This document shows positions 51,929 to 60,266 of a stretch of DNA of 64,000 bases, in pieces (positions within the stretch are counted from its first letter, which is position 1; every line of letters begins with the position of its first letter). Source of the DNA: Bacillus_BD sp963787345 (GTDB lineage Bacteria; Bacillota; Bacilli; Bacillales; Cytobacillaceae); the NCBI GenBank assembly GCA_963787345.1, contig CAWBCW010000026.1, positions 821,291 through 885,290 of the forward strand. Reading direction: 5' to 3'. A model generated the notes under the pieces. It was not told the DNA's origin and did no database searches. It was given only the letters and a program-made list of their open reading frames with translations. The translations under genes were made by a program, and so were the position numbers.

Positions 51929-53005
51929 ATGAAGAAAAAGTTACAAATTGCGAGTGCTTTTATTGGGATTATCATTGGAGCAGGCTTTGCTTCTGGTCAA
52001 GAAATTTTACAATATTTTACTAGTTTCGGACTTATCGGAACGGTCGCGGTTGTCATATCAACGATTTTATTTGCATACATAGGGATGACTTTAACACGAC
52101 TAGGAAGTCGAATGAAGGCAAATAATCATAGTGACGTTATCTATAAAATTAGTGGACGAGTGATTGGTATGATCATTGACTATATTCTCGTACTTGTATT
52201 GATAGGAGTAGGGGTCGTCATGATTGCAGGAGGAGGATCAACCTTAAATCAACAATTCGGACTGCCGTTTTGGGTGGGGTCCTTACTAATGGCAATTCTT
52301 GTTGCCCTAACTGTTCTAAACGATGTTAGTCGAGTTGTTAAAATCATTGGAAGTATTACTCCTTTTTTGATTTTATCGATTGTTCTCGTGTCCATTTATA
52401 CAATATTTACAATGGACAGTTCAGTAATACAGCTGGGTGCTGTTGCTTCTGAACAATCAAGAGCATTGCCAAACTGGGCGTTGTCAGCTATTAACTATGT
52501 ATCATTTAATATCGCTGTAGGAGCATCGATGGCGATTGTTATGGGCGGAGATGAGACGAATGAAAAGACAGCGGCGATGGGAGGGTTTTTAGGAGGGTTA
52601 GGGATTGGTGTCCTGATTCTATTAAGCCACTTTGCCATCCTCGCAAAGATTGAATCTGTAGCAGGTTATGATATGCCAATGTTAAAGATTGTTGATGATC
52701 TTTCACCGGTGCTGGGTTTTCTTTACTCTTTAATTTTATATGGAATGGTCTTCAGTACTGCGGCTAGTATGTTTTACTCATTTGGAGCAAGGTTTGCACA
52801 GACGGGTACAAAGAAATTTAAACTAGTTACAATCGGTTCCATAATCATCGGTTTTGGATTAAGCTTTGTAGGTTTTACTGGTCTTGTATCGACATTCTAT
52901 CCTTTATTTGGTTATTTAGGATTATTGCTTTGCGTAGTATTGATCAATGCTTCTTTCAAAATGAAAAAATATAGAGTAAATCACTCCAGGCAAAAAAGTG
53001 CTTAA
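51929..53005 (+). CDS. YkvI-like membrane transporter
   Basis: A 358-aa protein with about 10 membrane segments. It opens with IASAFIGIIIGAGFASGQEILQYF, the YkvI signature related to the amino acid/spore germination permease fold, and later has FNIAVGASMAIVMGG. Substrate unknown. Promoter not evident. Monocistronic, with a strong terminator. Confidence 0.8.
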   Translation: MKKKLQIASAFIGIIIGAGFASGQEILQYFTSFGLIGTVAVVISTILFAYIGMTLTRLGSRMKANNHSDVIYKISGRVIGMIIDYILVLVLIGVGVVMIAGGGSTLNQQFGLPFWVGSLLMAILVALTVLNDVSRVVKIIGSITPFLILSIVLVSIYTIFTMDSSVIQLGAVASEQSRALPNWALSAINYVSFNIAVGASMAIVMGGDETNEKTAAMGGFLGGLGIGVLILLSHFAILAKIESVAGYDMPMLKIVDDLSPVLGFLYSLILYGMVFSTAASMFYSFGARFAQTGTKKFKLVTIGSIIIGFGLSFVGFTGLVSTFYPLFGYLGLLLCVVLINASFKMKKYRVNHSRQKSA

Positions 53006-53040
53006 TAAATGAATTGGATAAACCTTGTATTATACAATAT

Positions 53041-53073
53041 AAAGAGGCTGATCGTTAATTAATCAGCCTCTTT
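53041..53073. terminator. Bidirectional terminator
   Basis: AAAGAGGCTGAT / ATCAGCCTCTTT, 9-nt loop. Confidence 0.88.
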
Positions 53074-53087
53074 AATAAAGTTTCATA

Positions 53088-53372
53088 TTATTGTTTAATC
53101 GGTTCTTTAACTTCTTCCCAATAATAATGTATCTCTTCTTTGCGAACTACTTCAGGGCACTCTACCTCATCTGACCACTCATCAAAGTTATTATTTTCAA
53201 GATGTTGAATATCCACACTGTAGTATTTATCTTTATATTTAAAGATAACAACTACCATTTCATAAAAACCAGCATCATCATTACCAAGTTCCTGAACGAA
53301 TTCCAATCCATATGTAGGGTGATTTCTACCTTCTGCAACAGATTCTAAAATAACATTTTTTGGGAACTTCAT
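53088..53372 (-). CDS. Acidic hypothetical protein
   Basis: A 94-aa acidic protein (many Glu and Asp) with FPKNVILESVAEGRNHPTYGLEF, VVVIFKYKDKYYSVDIQHLE and a Glu/Trp-rich C-terminus. No signal peptide or membrane segment. GGAGAGGA before the ATG. I do not recognise a family; it looks like a small soluble single-domain protein. Confidence 0.6.
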   Translation of the reverse strand: MKFPKNVILESVAEGRNHPTYGLEFVQELGNDDAGFYEMVVVIFKYKDKYYSVDIQHLENNNFDEWSDEVECPEVVRKEEIHYYWEEVKEPIKQ

Positions 53373-53613
53373 TTTTGTTTTCCTCTCCTTGTCCGTTATA
53401 AGCGTATTTTAATATGAATCTATATAAAAATAAATATATATTTGTGGAAATTATTGATTATTTTATGACATAATTAAGGTTTTTTTGACAAAACATACTA
53501 TTTTACACGGTTTTTACCCTCGTTAATTGTAAATTCAGGGTAAATTTTAATTAAGTTATTTAGTTCACAAATGATTACTTTTTCGATATAGATAATTGAA
53601 GGGAACAATAGGA

Positions 53614-55572
53614 ATGAATAAAAGTAAACGAAAACAATTACAATCAAAAGAACTTTCTCCTCAACTAAAAACGGTAAAACATACAATTAAACAGTCTTTC
53701 TATATTAACAAGAACCCCTTTCCGTGGGGAAAGGCATTTACAGCGGGTTTAGCGGCAGCATTACCTGTTTTAATCGGTATGCTTTTAGGAAATTTAGAGT
53801 ATGGACTTCTTTCAGGAATCGGAGCATTTGCCTATTTGTATGTATTTGACATCCCGTATGTTCAGAGAGCCAAAAAGATCTTCTATGCAATGGTAGGGAT
53901 TGCGTTTTCTGTATTTCTAGGTACACTGTTGGCGCCTTATCCCATTGCAGTAGCAATTACAATGGGACTTATTGGGGCAACCGTAATATTTATATTTGGT
54001 GCTTTAAAAATTACGGGTCCCTCGGCTATTTTCTTCGTTTTGAGTTATGCGCTAGCAACCGGAATGCCTGTTGATCCTTCACTTGCTTTTTTACGCGGTG
54101 GCCTTGTTCTTCTTGGTGGAGCATTATCATGGATTCTAAGTATGCTAGGATGGTTTAGGAATCCGCATGGACCTGAAATTCGAGCAGTAAAACATGTCTA
54201 TACCTCTTTAGCTAATATATTTGATAGCATTGGTACGGATAGGTGGAATGAAGCAAGAGCAGAAATGGTCTCTACATTACTAAAAGCAGAAAAAACATTA
54301 ATGTCTGGCTATTCACCGAAAACAAGCACCGATCAACTAAAACGGTTATTTTTATTAAATGAGCATGCTAATAAAATTTTTTTGGATGTGCTTGATTTGA
54401 CAATTGAAAAAAATCTGCAACCTGTGCCGGTAGAGTTGGGTGAATCCGTTCGGGCCATTGCCTATTCAATAGGTTCTAAACAGCCAAATAATGCCATTAT
54501 TCCACAGCCAATCGAAATGGATGATCGTTTTAAATCTTTCTTTGAAAAAGTTTATGATGCGGATGCTATTATGAATGAAACGATGACGGTTATTGATCGA
54601 GACTTTATTATTTCGAAACCATCTATCAAAACGGTATTACTAGGGGCATTTGATAAAAATTCCATTGTTTTTATTACGTCTATTAGATATGGAATTATAT
54701 TAACTATTGCTGCTTTGATTGCCTATATATTTGATATTGAACGGTCTTACTGGGTGCCATTATCATGTGCAGCAGTTATGTCGGGTTCAACCATTATTGC
54801 TACTTTTCATCGTACGATCCAGCGGATGTTTGGTACCATTATCGGTCTCCTCATTGCAGGGGTGATTCTTTCAGTAACCCATAATGGATATATGATTTCA
54901 CTGATTATTTTAGCACTCACTTTTCTAACAGAGTTGTTCATCGTACGAAACTATGGATTAGCGGCTATGTTTTTTACTCCATCTGCATTAGTGATGGCAG
55001 AATATACATCTCAAATATATGATTTTTCCTTTTTTGCTGGTGTTAGATTAACGGATATTGTAATCGGAAGTATCATTGGACTTATTGGGGCATCCATTGT
55101 AGGGAGCAGGTCTGCTTCCAATCTTCTTCCACATTACATATCCAAAACGATCCGCAGTCAAAGTCAGTTCTTGCTGGCCCTTTTTTCGGAAAGGAACGAA
55201 AACATGACATACTATGAGAGTAAAGAAAGAAGAAAAATGCTGACAAACTTGACTAATTTAGAAATTGTACATCGTACTGCGTTGGGAGAACTCTTTACTG
55301 ATAAACAAAGAATACAGTCTTTTTGGCCTGTCCTATTTTCGATAGAACAATTAGGTTATTATCTAGATAGTAGTTTAAAATATCACGAGCGTCCTGTTCT
55401 TCCAGAACGTGATCAAGCACAACTTCTCTATTTATTAGAAAGTTTGGCGATTGCTGTAGAAAATAACGAACCAACGTCTGTTAAACATATACCGAAAATA
55501 GAAGGATTTCAAAAAGTTGAAGTGGAGATTTTAGCCTTACAAAAAGCATTTCGCCATAAAGAAACTGTGTAG
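53614..55572 (+). CDS. FUSC-family membrane protein
   Basis: A 652-aa protein with two blocks of membrane segments (about residues 35-170 and 340-490), each followed by a soluble helical region, the duplicated FUSC layout. The second block has SYWVPLSCAAVMSGSTI and GTIIGLLIAGVIL. Relatives are aromatic acid exporters (AaeB) and YccS. ATG 53614 follows GAAGGGAAC. Substrate unknown. Confidence 0.83.
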   Translation: MNKSKRKQLQSKELSPQLKTVKHTIKQSFYINKNPFPWGKAFTAGLAAALPVLIGMLLGNLEYGLLSGIGAFAYLYVFDIPYVQRAKKIFYAMVGIAFSVFLGTLLAPYPIAVAITMGLIGATVIFIFGALKITGPSAIFFVLSYALATGMPVDPSLAFLRGGLVLLGGALSWILSMLGWFRNPHGPEIRAVKHVYTSLANIFDSIGTDRWNEARAEMVSTLLKAEKTLMSGYSPKTSTDQLKRLFLLNEHANKIFLDVLDLTIEKNLQPVPVELGESVRAIAYSIGSKQPNNAIIPQPIEMDDRFKSFFEKVYDADAIMNETMTVIDRDFIISKPSIKTVLLGAFDKNSIVFITSIRYGIILTIAALIAYIFDIERSYWVPLSCAAVMSGSTIIATFHRTIQRMFGTIIGLLIAGVILSVTHNGYMISLIILALTFLTELFIVRNYGLAAMFFTPSALVMAEYTSQIYDFSFFAGVRLTDIVIGSIIGLIGASIVGSRSASNLLPHYISKTIRSQSQFLLALFSERNENMTYYESKERRKMLTNLTNLEIVHRTALGELFTDKQRIQSFWPVLFSIEQLGYYLDSSLKYHERPVLPERDQAQLLYLLESLAIAVENNEPTSVKHIPKIEGFQKVEVEILALQKAFRHKETV

Positions 55573-55602
55573 GTAGTTTAATGTTTCTAACCTTCATATT
55601 GT

Positions 55603-55631
55603 TTGAGAACAACATTAACTTCGTTTATAAT
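55603..55631 (+). promoter_or_regulatory. Sigma-A promoter of the riboswitch operon
   Basis: TTGAGA and TATAAT at 17 bp spacing, with transcription expected to start near 55638, about 15 nt before the riboswitch aptamer. Confidence 0.8.
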
Positions 55632-55651
55632 ATAAATAACTTAAGATTCGT

Positions 55652-55751
55652 TAAGGGGAGTAGCTTTTACGATTAGGTCGTCATTACAGAGTATACTAGA
55701 CTCTCGGCTTAATTGGCAGCGATAACGTTGTTAGCAAGACCTTACCAGAGG
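55652..55751 (+). ncRNA. yybP-ykoY manganese riboswitch
   Basis: The aptamer hallmarks are all present: AAGGGGAGTAGC at the 5' side, GTCGTCA, a GAGT/ACTC hairpin leading to CTCGGCTT, then TTAGCAAGACCTTACC at the 3' side, which pairs back with TAAGG. The layout matches the B. subtilis yybP leader element by element. It binds Mn2+ and in known cases turns genes on when Mn2+ is high. Confidence 0.88.
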
Positions 55752-55770
55752 ATGGTAGAGGTCTGTTTTT
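55737..55770 (+). terminator. Riboswitch terminator (expression platform)
   Basis: AGACCTtACC pairs with GGTagAGGTCT and is followed by GTTTTTGT. The left arm is the 3' strand of the aptamer's closing stem, so aptamer and terminator exclude each other. Confidence 0.75.
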
Positions 55771-55778
55771 GTATAATT

Positions 55779-55813
55779 GGACCTATATCATAGATGATAT
55801 AAGTCCTTTTTTA
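55779..55813 (+). terminator. Second terminator-like hairpin
   Basis: GGACcTATATCA pairs with TGATATAaGTCC (11 bp with one mismatch), followed by six Ts. It comes after the riboswitch terminator and before the first gene, so readthrough must pass both. Confidence 0.75.
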
Positions 55814-55845
55814 TCGTTTGAAATTATAATTGGGAGGAAAAAAAT

Positions 55846-55977
55846 ATGAAAAGAAATAGTTATAGCTTTAAACAATTAATTGAACAAAATAAAGAAGAAC
55901 TTAAAAATAATCAAAAGTCGATTGAACGGATTGAGAAAAAACTTGATTTTAAGTATATATCCGTAAACATGAAATAA
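55846..55977 (+). CDS. FbpB-like small basic protein
   Basis: A 43-aa basic, helical protein: RNSYSFKQLIEQNKEELKNN, then IERIEKKLDFKY. It resembles the FbpB group ('Fur-regulated basic protein'), which helps the small RNA FsrA in iron sparing. Here it is the first gene after a manganese riboswitch, not after a visible Fur box. GGGAGG lies 8 nt before the ATG. Followed 25 bp later by the DUF5392 gene. Confidence 0.7.
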   Translation: MKRNSYSFKQLIEQNKEELKNNQKSIERIEKKLDFKYISVNMK

Positions 55978-56002
55978 GTCTTTTTTAAAGGAGGATTAAA
56001 AG

Positions 56003-56449
56003 TTGAATCTACTAACTTTGCAACGAGTACCCGTATATATTCAAAAGGAAATGGAAATAATCACGAAACATGTAAAGCCATTAGTCAAGAAATCCTCAAC
56101 TTATACCCTTTTGTCTATCCCATTAACATTATTTTCACTAACAAATCTATCTATTATATTTTTTAGTAATGGATTTAATCGTGAGATGTGGGGAATGATC
56201 TTATTATTTTCCGCATTTGCAGCGATTGGCATGGCGTTATTCAAAGAATCAAAAACTTTACAAAAGGAAATTCAAAAAAAGACGAATCATTATATTATTG
56301 AACGTATTACGAAAAGCTCAATTGTACCAGATTTTAAAAAGAATGAATGTATTAAAACAATTAAATCACAGCCTATTTTAGGATTTAATACATTTATTAA
56401 TTTTTTAGAAGAAGAAAGGAGATTGAGCAAACTGAATGAATTGATTTAA
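56003..56449 (+). CDS. DUF5392 (YwnF-like) membrane protein
   Basis: A 148-aa protein with two membrane segments (about residues 33-53 and 60-82), flanked by helical cytosolic regions; start TTG after AGGAGG. It matches the YwnF/DUF5392 type: IPLTLFSLTNLSIIFFSNGF and an ERITKSSIV... tail. Function unknown. Second gene of the Mn-riboswitch operon, so a role in metal handling is possible by context. Confidence 0.72.
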   Translation: MNLLTLQRVPVYIQKEMEIITKHVKPLVKKSSTYTLLSIPLTLFSLTNLSIIFFSNGFNREMWGMILLFSAFAAIGMALFKESKTLQKEIQKKTNHYIIERITKSSIVPDFKKNECIKTIKSQPILGFNTFINFLEEERRLSKLNELI

Positions 56450-56521
56450 CGAATTTAGCCAGAAGTCCCCTTCCTCAAGGAGCGAAGTGAGTAGGTGGGG
56501 GAGGTTCATTCTAGTTTGCTT

Positions 56522-56686
56522 AAAGGGACTGGGACATAAGTATTTTAGCTGAGGAAAAAACCGAACTATCGTACGAAGTTCTAGCTTAGAACTTCGTAAT
56601 AGTTCGGTTTTTTTATTTTTATTCCTTTTAAAATAGAAATCATTCGGCTTAACAACAGACAATTTAGTTCTGTCCCAGCCCCTTTT
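56522..56686. repeat. Nested palindromic element (MITE-like)
   Basis: The ends AAAGGGACTGGGACATAAG and CTGTCCCAGCCCCTTTT are near-complementary. Inside is a second palindrome, CCGAACTAT...ACGAAGTTCTA with TAGAACTTCGT...ATAGTTCGG. GGCTGGGACATAA ends are common in Firmicute MITEs and transposon ends, especially of IS1182 type. It lies between two convergent genes and can act as their terminator. Confidence 0.72.
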
Positions 56687-56687
56687 A

Positions 56688-58013
56688 TTAAGATCCTGTT
56701 TGGATACTTTCTGTTCTTTTTTTAACATCTAAATATTGAATGTGATGACCATCAATTTTATTGACTTTAAAAACATAGTTTTCTGCTTCAACTTCAGTGC
56801 CTAGGCGGGCATCAAAATGTTGCGTTAAAAACCAGCCTCCAATTGTATCGATTTCTTCATCGGAAAAATGAGTACCAAGTAAATGATTAACATCTTCAAT
56901 TAAAACTTTTGCATCAAGAATATAATGTCCTTCGTTAATTTTCCGAATTTCAGGAATTTCATCCTCATCAAATTCATCTCGAATTTCACCAACAATTTCT
57001 TCGATAATATCCTCAACTGTTACAAGTCCAGATGTTCCGCCGTATTCATCCATGAGAATCGCAATATGAATTCGTTCCTTTTGCATTTTTACGAGCAGAT
57101 CATGGACTGGAATGGTTTCGATCACTCTAATAATTGGATTTACGAAAGAATCAAGTGTTAATTGGTTCTTTTTCTTAAAGGGATGCGGAACATGAGCGGT
57201 TAGGAATTCTTTTACATTCATAAAACCAAGAATATTATCTTTGTCTCCATCAACGACTGGATATCTCGTGTAACTTTCACTCTTTATCGTAGCTAAAACA
57301 TCCTCAAACGTTGCGTCAATGGGTATTGTAGCAATTTCCGTACGAGGAACCATGATTTCTTTTGCCAATCTCTCGTCAAATTCAAAAATGTTATTCACAT
57401 ACTTTAATTCATTTTTATTTATTTCCCCACTTTTATAACTTTCAGAGAGGAGGATACGTAATTCTTCCTCTGAATGGGCAACTTCGTGCTCTGAAGCTGG
57501 CTTTATGCCAAACATTCCTACAAGTACACGAGCAGCCCCATTTAAAAACCAGATAATTGGGAACATGATTCGGTAAAACCAAATGATCGGCCCAGAAAAA
57601 TATAGGGCAACTGTTTCTGCTTTTTGAATGGCAAAAGTTTTTGGGGCTAACTCACCTACAACTACGTGAATAAAGGTAACAAATGAAAAGGCGATCACAA
57701 ATGATAAGATGGAGATCACTGATGGTGTTAAAGGCAGGTATTCTAAAATAGGAAGGAGAATTTTTTTAATCGTAGGCTCTCCTAACCAACCTAAACCTAA
57801 AGCAGTAACCGTTATGCCTAACTGACAAGCCGATAAATATTCATCTAAATGGGTTATTACTTTCTTAGCTGAAGTCGCGCCTTTTTTGCCTTCAGCGATC
57901 AACTGATCAATTCGTGAAGACCTTACTTTCACAATAGCAAATTCGGTAGCCACGAAAAAAGCGGTTAAAGCAATTAATATTGCAATTAATAATAATTTTA
58001 TGGGTATTGACAA
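56688..58013 (-). CDS. yugS: CNNM/CorC-type transporter YugS
   Basis: A 441-aa protein: N-terminal CNNM (DUF21) membrane domain of three to four segments (IALTAFFVATEFAIVKVRSSRID, VVVGELAPKTFAIQKAE), a CBS pair (about residues 205-330; MVPRTEIATIPIDATFEDVL and ILMDEYGGTSGLVTVEDIIEEIVGEI) and a CorC-HlyC domain (HYILDAKVLIEDVNHLLG). Such proteins export Mg2+ or other divalent ions. The start is TTG 58013, set by family N-termini; its SD is separated by a hairpin. Confidence 0.9.
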   Translation of the reverse strand: MSIPIKLLLIAILIALTAFFVATEFAIVKVRSSRIDQLIAEGKKGATSAKKVITHLDEYLSACQLGITVTALGLGWLGEPTIKKILLPILEYLPLTPSVISILSFVIAFSFVTFIHVVVGELAPKTFAIQKAETVALYFSGPIIWFYRIMFPIIWFLNGAARVLVGMFGIKPASEHEVAHSEEELRILLSESYKSGEINKNELKYVNNIFEFDERLAKEIMVPRTEIATIPIDATFEDVLATIKSESYTRYPVVDGDKDNILGFMNVKEFLTAHVPHPFKKKNQLTLDSFVNPIIRVIETIPVHDLLVKMQKERIHIAILMDEYGGTSGLVTVEDIIEEIVGEIRDEFDEDEIPEIRKINEGHYILDAKVLIEDVNHLLGTHFSDEEIDTIGGWFLTQHFDARLGTEVEAENYVFKVNKIDGHHIQYLDVKKRTESIQTGS

Positions 58014-58017
58014 TGAG

Positions 58018-58048
58018 TTGTCTTACAAAGGTAAGACATACACCTCCT
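58018..58048 (-). promoter_or_regulatory. SD and hairpin before the yugS start
   Basis: On the minus strand AGGAGGTG lies about 30 nt before TTG 58013. The spacer contains GTCTTACctttGTAAGAC, a perfect 7-bp hairpin. Folded, it leaves about 11 nt between SD and start. An ATG after the SD opens only a 13-codon frame that ends just past the yugS start. Confidence 0.5.
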
Positions 58049-58168
58049 ATTTATAGTTGCTGATGCGGATTACTGACAAATTCTCATTGGAGTTCGCCAA
58101 ACCATCACGTTATGGTATGTAAAGTATTATACAATCTATCAAACTGGCAGGCAATGATATCGAGAATA

Positions 58169-58202
58169 AAAAAACCCTAAACTGTATTTTATTAGGGTTT
58201 TT
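58169..58202 (-). terminator. Terminator of the DUF2179 gene
   Basis: AAAAACCCTAA / TTAGGGTTTTT around a 10-nt AT-rich loop, overlapping the last codons of the minus-strand gene. Confidence 0.7.
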
Positions 58203-58758
58203 GTTTGTGGATTGGAAAAGGCCGTTGTTTTATAGCCTTCTTCATGCTTTTAACTAAGTAGCCGCCTTTAAAGCTTGTTGGTTCATACGCGACAATAAAG
58301 GCTCTTGGTGCCTTTTCATCAAGGATCATCATAAGTTCTTTTTCACGATTTCTTTTTACAACGATATCGAGGCGAAACCTTTTTTGGCCATCTCTACCTT
58401 CGCCTTCAAAAAGAGTTACCCCAAATCCCTCGACCCTCAGCATTTCACAAAGCTCTAAGTCTTTATTTACCAAACTGACATTATAGGTTCGATAGCCAAT
58501 GGCAAGTTTTCTTTCAACGAATCCACCGACAACAACTCCGCCTGCATACCCAATAGCATAGGCAATCATATTCATGTAATTCGATAAATCCGAGAAAATG
58601 ATTCCTAAACTAATGACATAGATCAAGGCTTCTAACCCGCCTAAAATGGAAGCGGTCCGAATTTCCCCTTTTACAACAAAGATGGTTCGTAATGTCGTTA
58701 ACGGTACAATTACAAGTTGCATTACCACAATTAAAAGTGCTTGTAACATGATGCTCAC
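58192..58758 (-). CDS. UPF0316/DUF2179 membrane protein (YebE-like)
   Basis: A 188-aa protein with three membrane segments in the first 85 residues (LLIVVMQLVIVPLTTLRTIFVVKG; ASILGGLEALIYVISLGII; IAYAIGYAGGVVVGG) and a C-terminal DUF2179 domain (GFGVTLFEGEGRDGQKRFRLDIVVKR). The latter fold resembles ACT-like or nucleotide-sensing domains. Function unknown. Confidence 0.85.
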   Translation of the reverse strand: MSIMLQALLIVVMQLVIVPLTTLRTIFVVKGEIRTASILGGLEALIYVISLGIIFSDLSNYMNMIAYAIGYAGGVVVGGFVERKLAIGYRTYNVSLVNKDLELCEMLRVEGFGVTLFEGEGRDGQKRFRLDIVVKRNREKELMMILDEKAPRAFIVAYEPTSFKGGYLVKSMKKAIKQRPFPIHKQKP

Positions 58759-58788
58759 CTCATATAATTATTGAACAATGGGGAAAAT

Positions 58789-58985
58789 GATTCAACTTTA
58801 TCCTGCAAAAGTCTTCCACTTTTATAAGTGGTGAAATGAATACTAGGCTTTTATCAATTCAATAGGAGTTCACCCGTAGTTGAATGAAGTTAAAGCCTGT
58901 GACGGATGCCATAGGTATTCAAAGAAAATTTATCTAGCGAGCTCAATAAAATCTGGGCACAACTTCGCCAAGATAAATTTGATCT
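58789..58985 (+). repeat. Structured repeat, copy C (full length, diverged)
   Basis: Outer arms GATTCAAC and GTTGAATGA pair over 7 bp, with both sides changed relative to copies A and D. Inside: CCACTTttatAAGTGG and GAAT/ATTC. TTAAAGCC starts module 2, with AGCGAGCTCAATAAAATCTGG and a tail ending in AAATTTGATC. The 448-bp gap to glcK holds this copy, an AT-rich stretch with a TATAAT at 59125, and a short repeat fragment at 59149; no other gene is visible. Confidence 0.7.
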
Positions 58986-59148
58986 AATGCCCCTCTATTA
59001 TAAAATTAAATAGAAAAAAGTAAAGGCGGAACTTTGGGGAGGACTTGGCTCTGATATTAAAAAGGAAACATAAGAAATTTTCTTAATTTTACATCATCTT
59101 AATAGAAAAAAGTTATAGATATAGTATAATAACAGTAGACTACTTAAA

Positions 59149-59192
59149 GTTCATTCAGCGAAGTCTTTCATTTCTAGGGAACGAATTTGATA
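59149..59192 (+). repeat. Structured repeat, copy I (internally deleted)
   Basis: GTTCATTCAGCGAAG (left arm) and ACGAATTTGATA (tail) are only 21 nt apart, so the middle of the element is missing. The tail ends 3-4 nt before the glcK SD AAAGGTG, as in copies A, B, D and F. Confidence 0.55.
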
Positions 59193-59206
59193 ATAAAGGT
59201 GAAAAA

Positions 59207-60169
59207 ATGGAAAATAAATGGATGATCGGAATTGATATTGGTGGTACAACCATAAAATTGGCCTTCATATCATTCATGGGAGATATCCTTGCTAAGTGGG
59301 AACTTCCGACAAATAAAAGTAATAGCGGTAATGATATACCTGGTGATATTGCAAAGTCGATCGAGAAAAAATTAAATCTGCACGGACAGACAATTGATAA
59401 AATAATTGGAGCGGGTGTTGGTGCACCAGGACCAATTAATGATAAAGACGGTTCTGTTTATGTAGGGATTAATATCGGTTGGGAGAAGAATTATCCGTTA
59501 AAATCCAGACTTCAAGAGGTATTGTCTATTCCGGTTATCGTCGATAATGATGCGAATGTGGCGGCCTTAGGGGAGATGTGGAAAGGTGCCGGTGAAGGTG
59601 CTAAAGATATATTATGCGTGACACTCGGTACAGGAGTAGGCGGGGGAGTGATTGTGAACGGCAATATCCTCCATGGACTAAATGGGGCAGCAGGTGAGAT
59701 TGGTCATATAGCAGCAGTACTGGAAGGTGGTGCTCCTTGTAATTGCGGGAAAACTGGGTGTCTTGAAACGGTTGCATCTGCAACAGGTATTGTTCGTCTG
59801 GCTAACGAGTACCTTCAAAGTAACGAAACAGAAAGCCTATTAAAAAGTGAAGCCCCCCTGACTTCCAAAGCTGTCTTTGATTATGCTGCTGCAGGAGATG
59901 AGCTTGCGCAAAAAATTGTTGAACAAGTTGCTTTTTTTCTTGGATGGTCAATAGCAAATGTTGCGAATGTAACAAATCCAGAAAAAATTGTCATCGGCGG
60001 AGGAGTTTCGAAAGCGGGTAAGACATTATTAGAGCCAATTAAGAGTCAATTTCGCCGTTTTGCTTTTCCACGTGCAGCCGAGGGTGCCGAGTTAACAATC
60101 GCTAAATTAGGGAATGATGCAGGGATAATTGGAGCTGCATGGCTAGTAAAAAATTCAATTAGAAAATAA
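59207..60169 (+). CDS. glcK: ROK-family glucokinase
   Basis: A 320-aa ROK kinase that phosphorylates glucose with ATP. Phosphate motif GIDIGGTTIKLAF, catalytic Asp in VDNDANVAALGEMWKG, sugar-binding EIGHI and zinc motif CNCGKTGCLE, as in B. subtilis GlcK. The ATG follows AAAGGTG. It is followed by a PEP-domain gene at 60267, probably cotranscribed. Confidence 0.93.
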   Translation: MENKWMIGIDIGGTTIKLAFISFMGDILAKWELPTNKSNSGNDIPGDIAKSIEKKLNLHGQTIDKIIGAGVGAPGPINDKDGSVYVGINIGWEKNYPLKSRLQEVLSIPVIVDNDANVAALGEMWKGAGEGAKDILCVTLGTGVGGGVIVNGNILHGLNGAAGEIGHIAAVLEGGAPCNCGKTGCLETVASATGIVRLANEYLQSNETESLLKSEAPLTSKAVFDYAAAGDELAQKIVEQVAFFLGWSIANVANVTNPEKIVIGGGVSKAGKTLLEPIKSQFRRFAFPRAAEGAELTIAKLGNDAGIIGAAWLVKNSIRK

Positions 60170-60266
60170 AAATAACGGTTTCAAGAAAATGTACGTTTCG
60201 TATATCAAATTCCATTCCTGCTCACTATGTTTAAATAAAATGCAGGAATATAGGAGGTTTATTTGC

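Noticed and set aside
56460..56510. GC-rich stretch after the DUF5392 gene as a second IS605 end
   Set aside because: It forms only short imperfect hairpins (CCTcaAGG) and no tnpB sequence is next to it.
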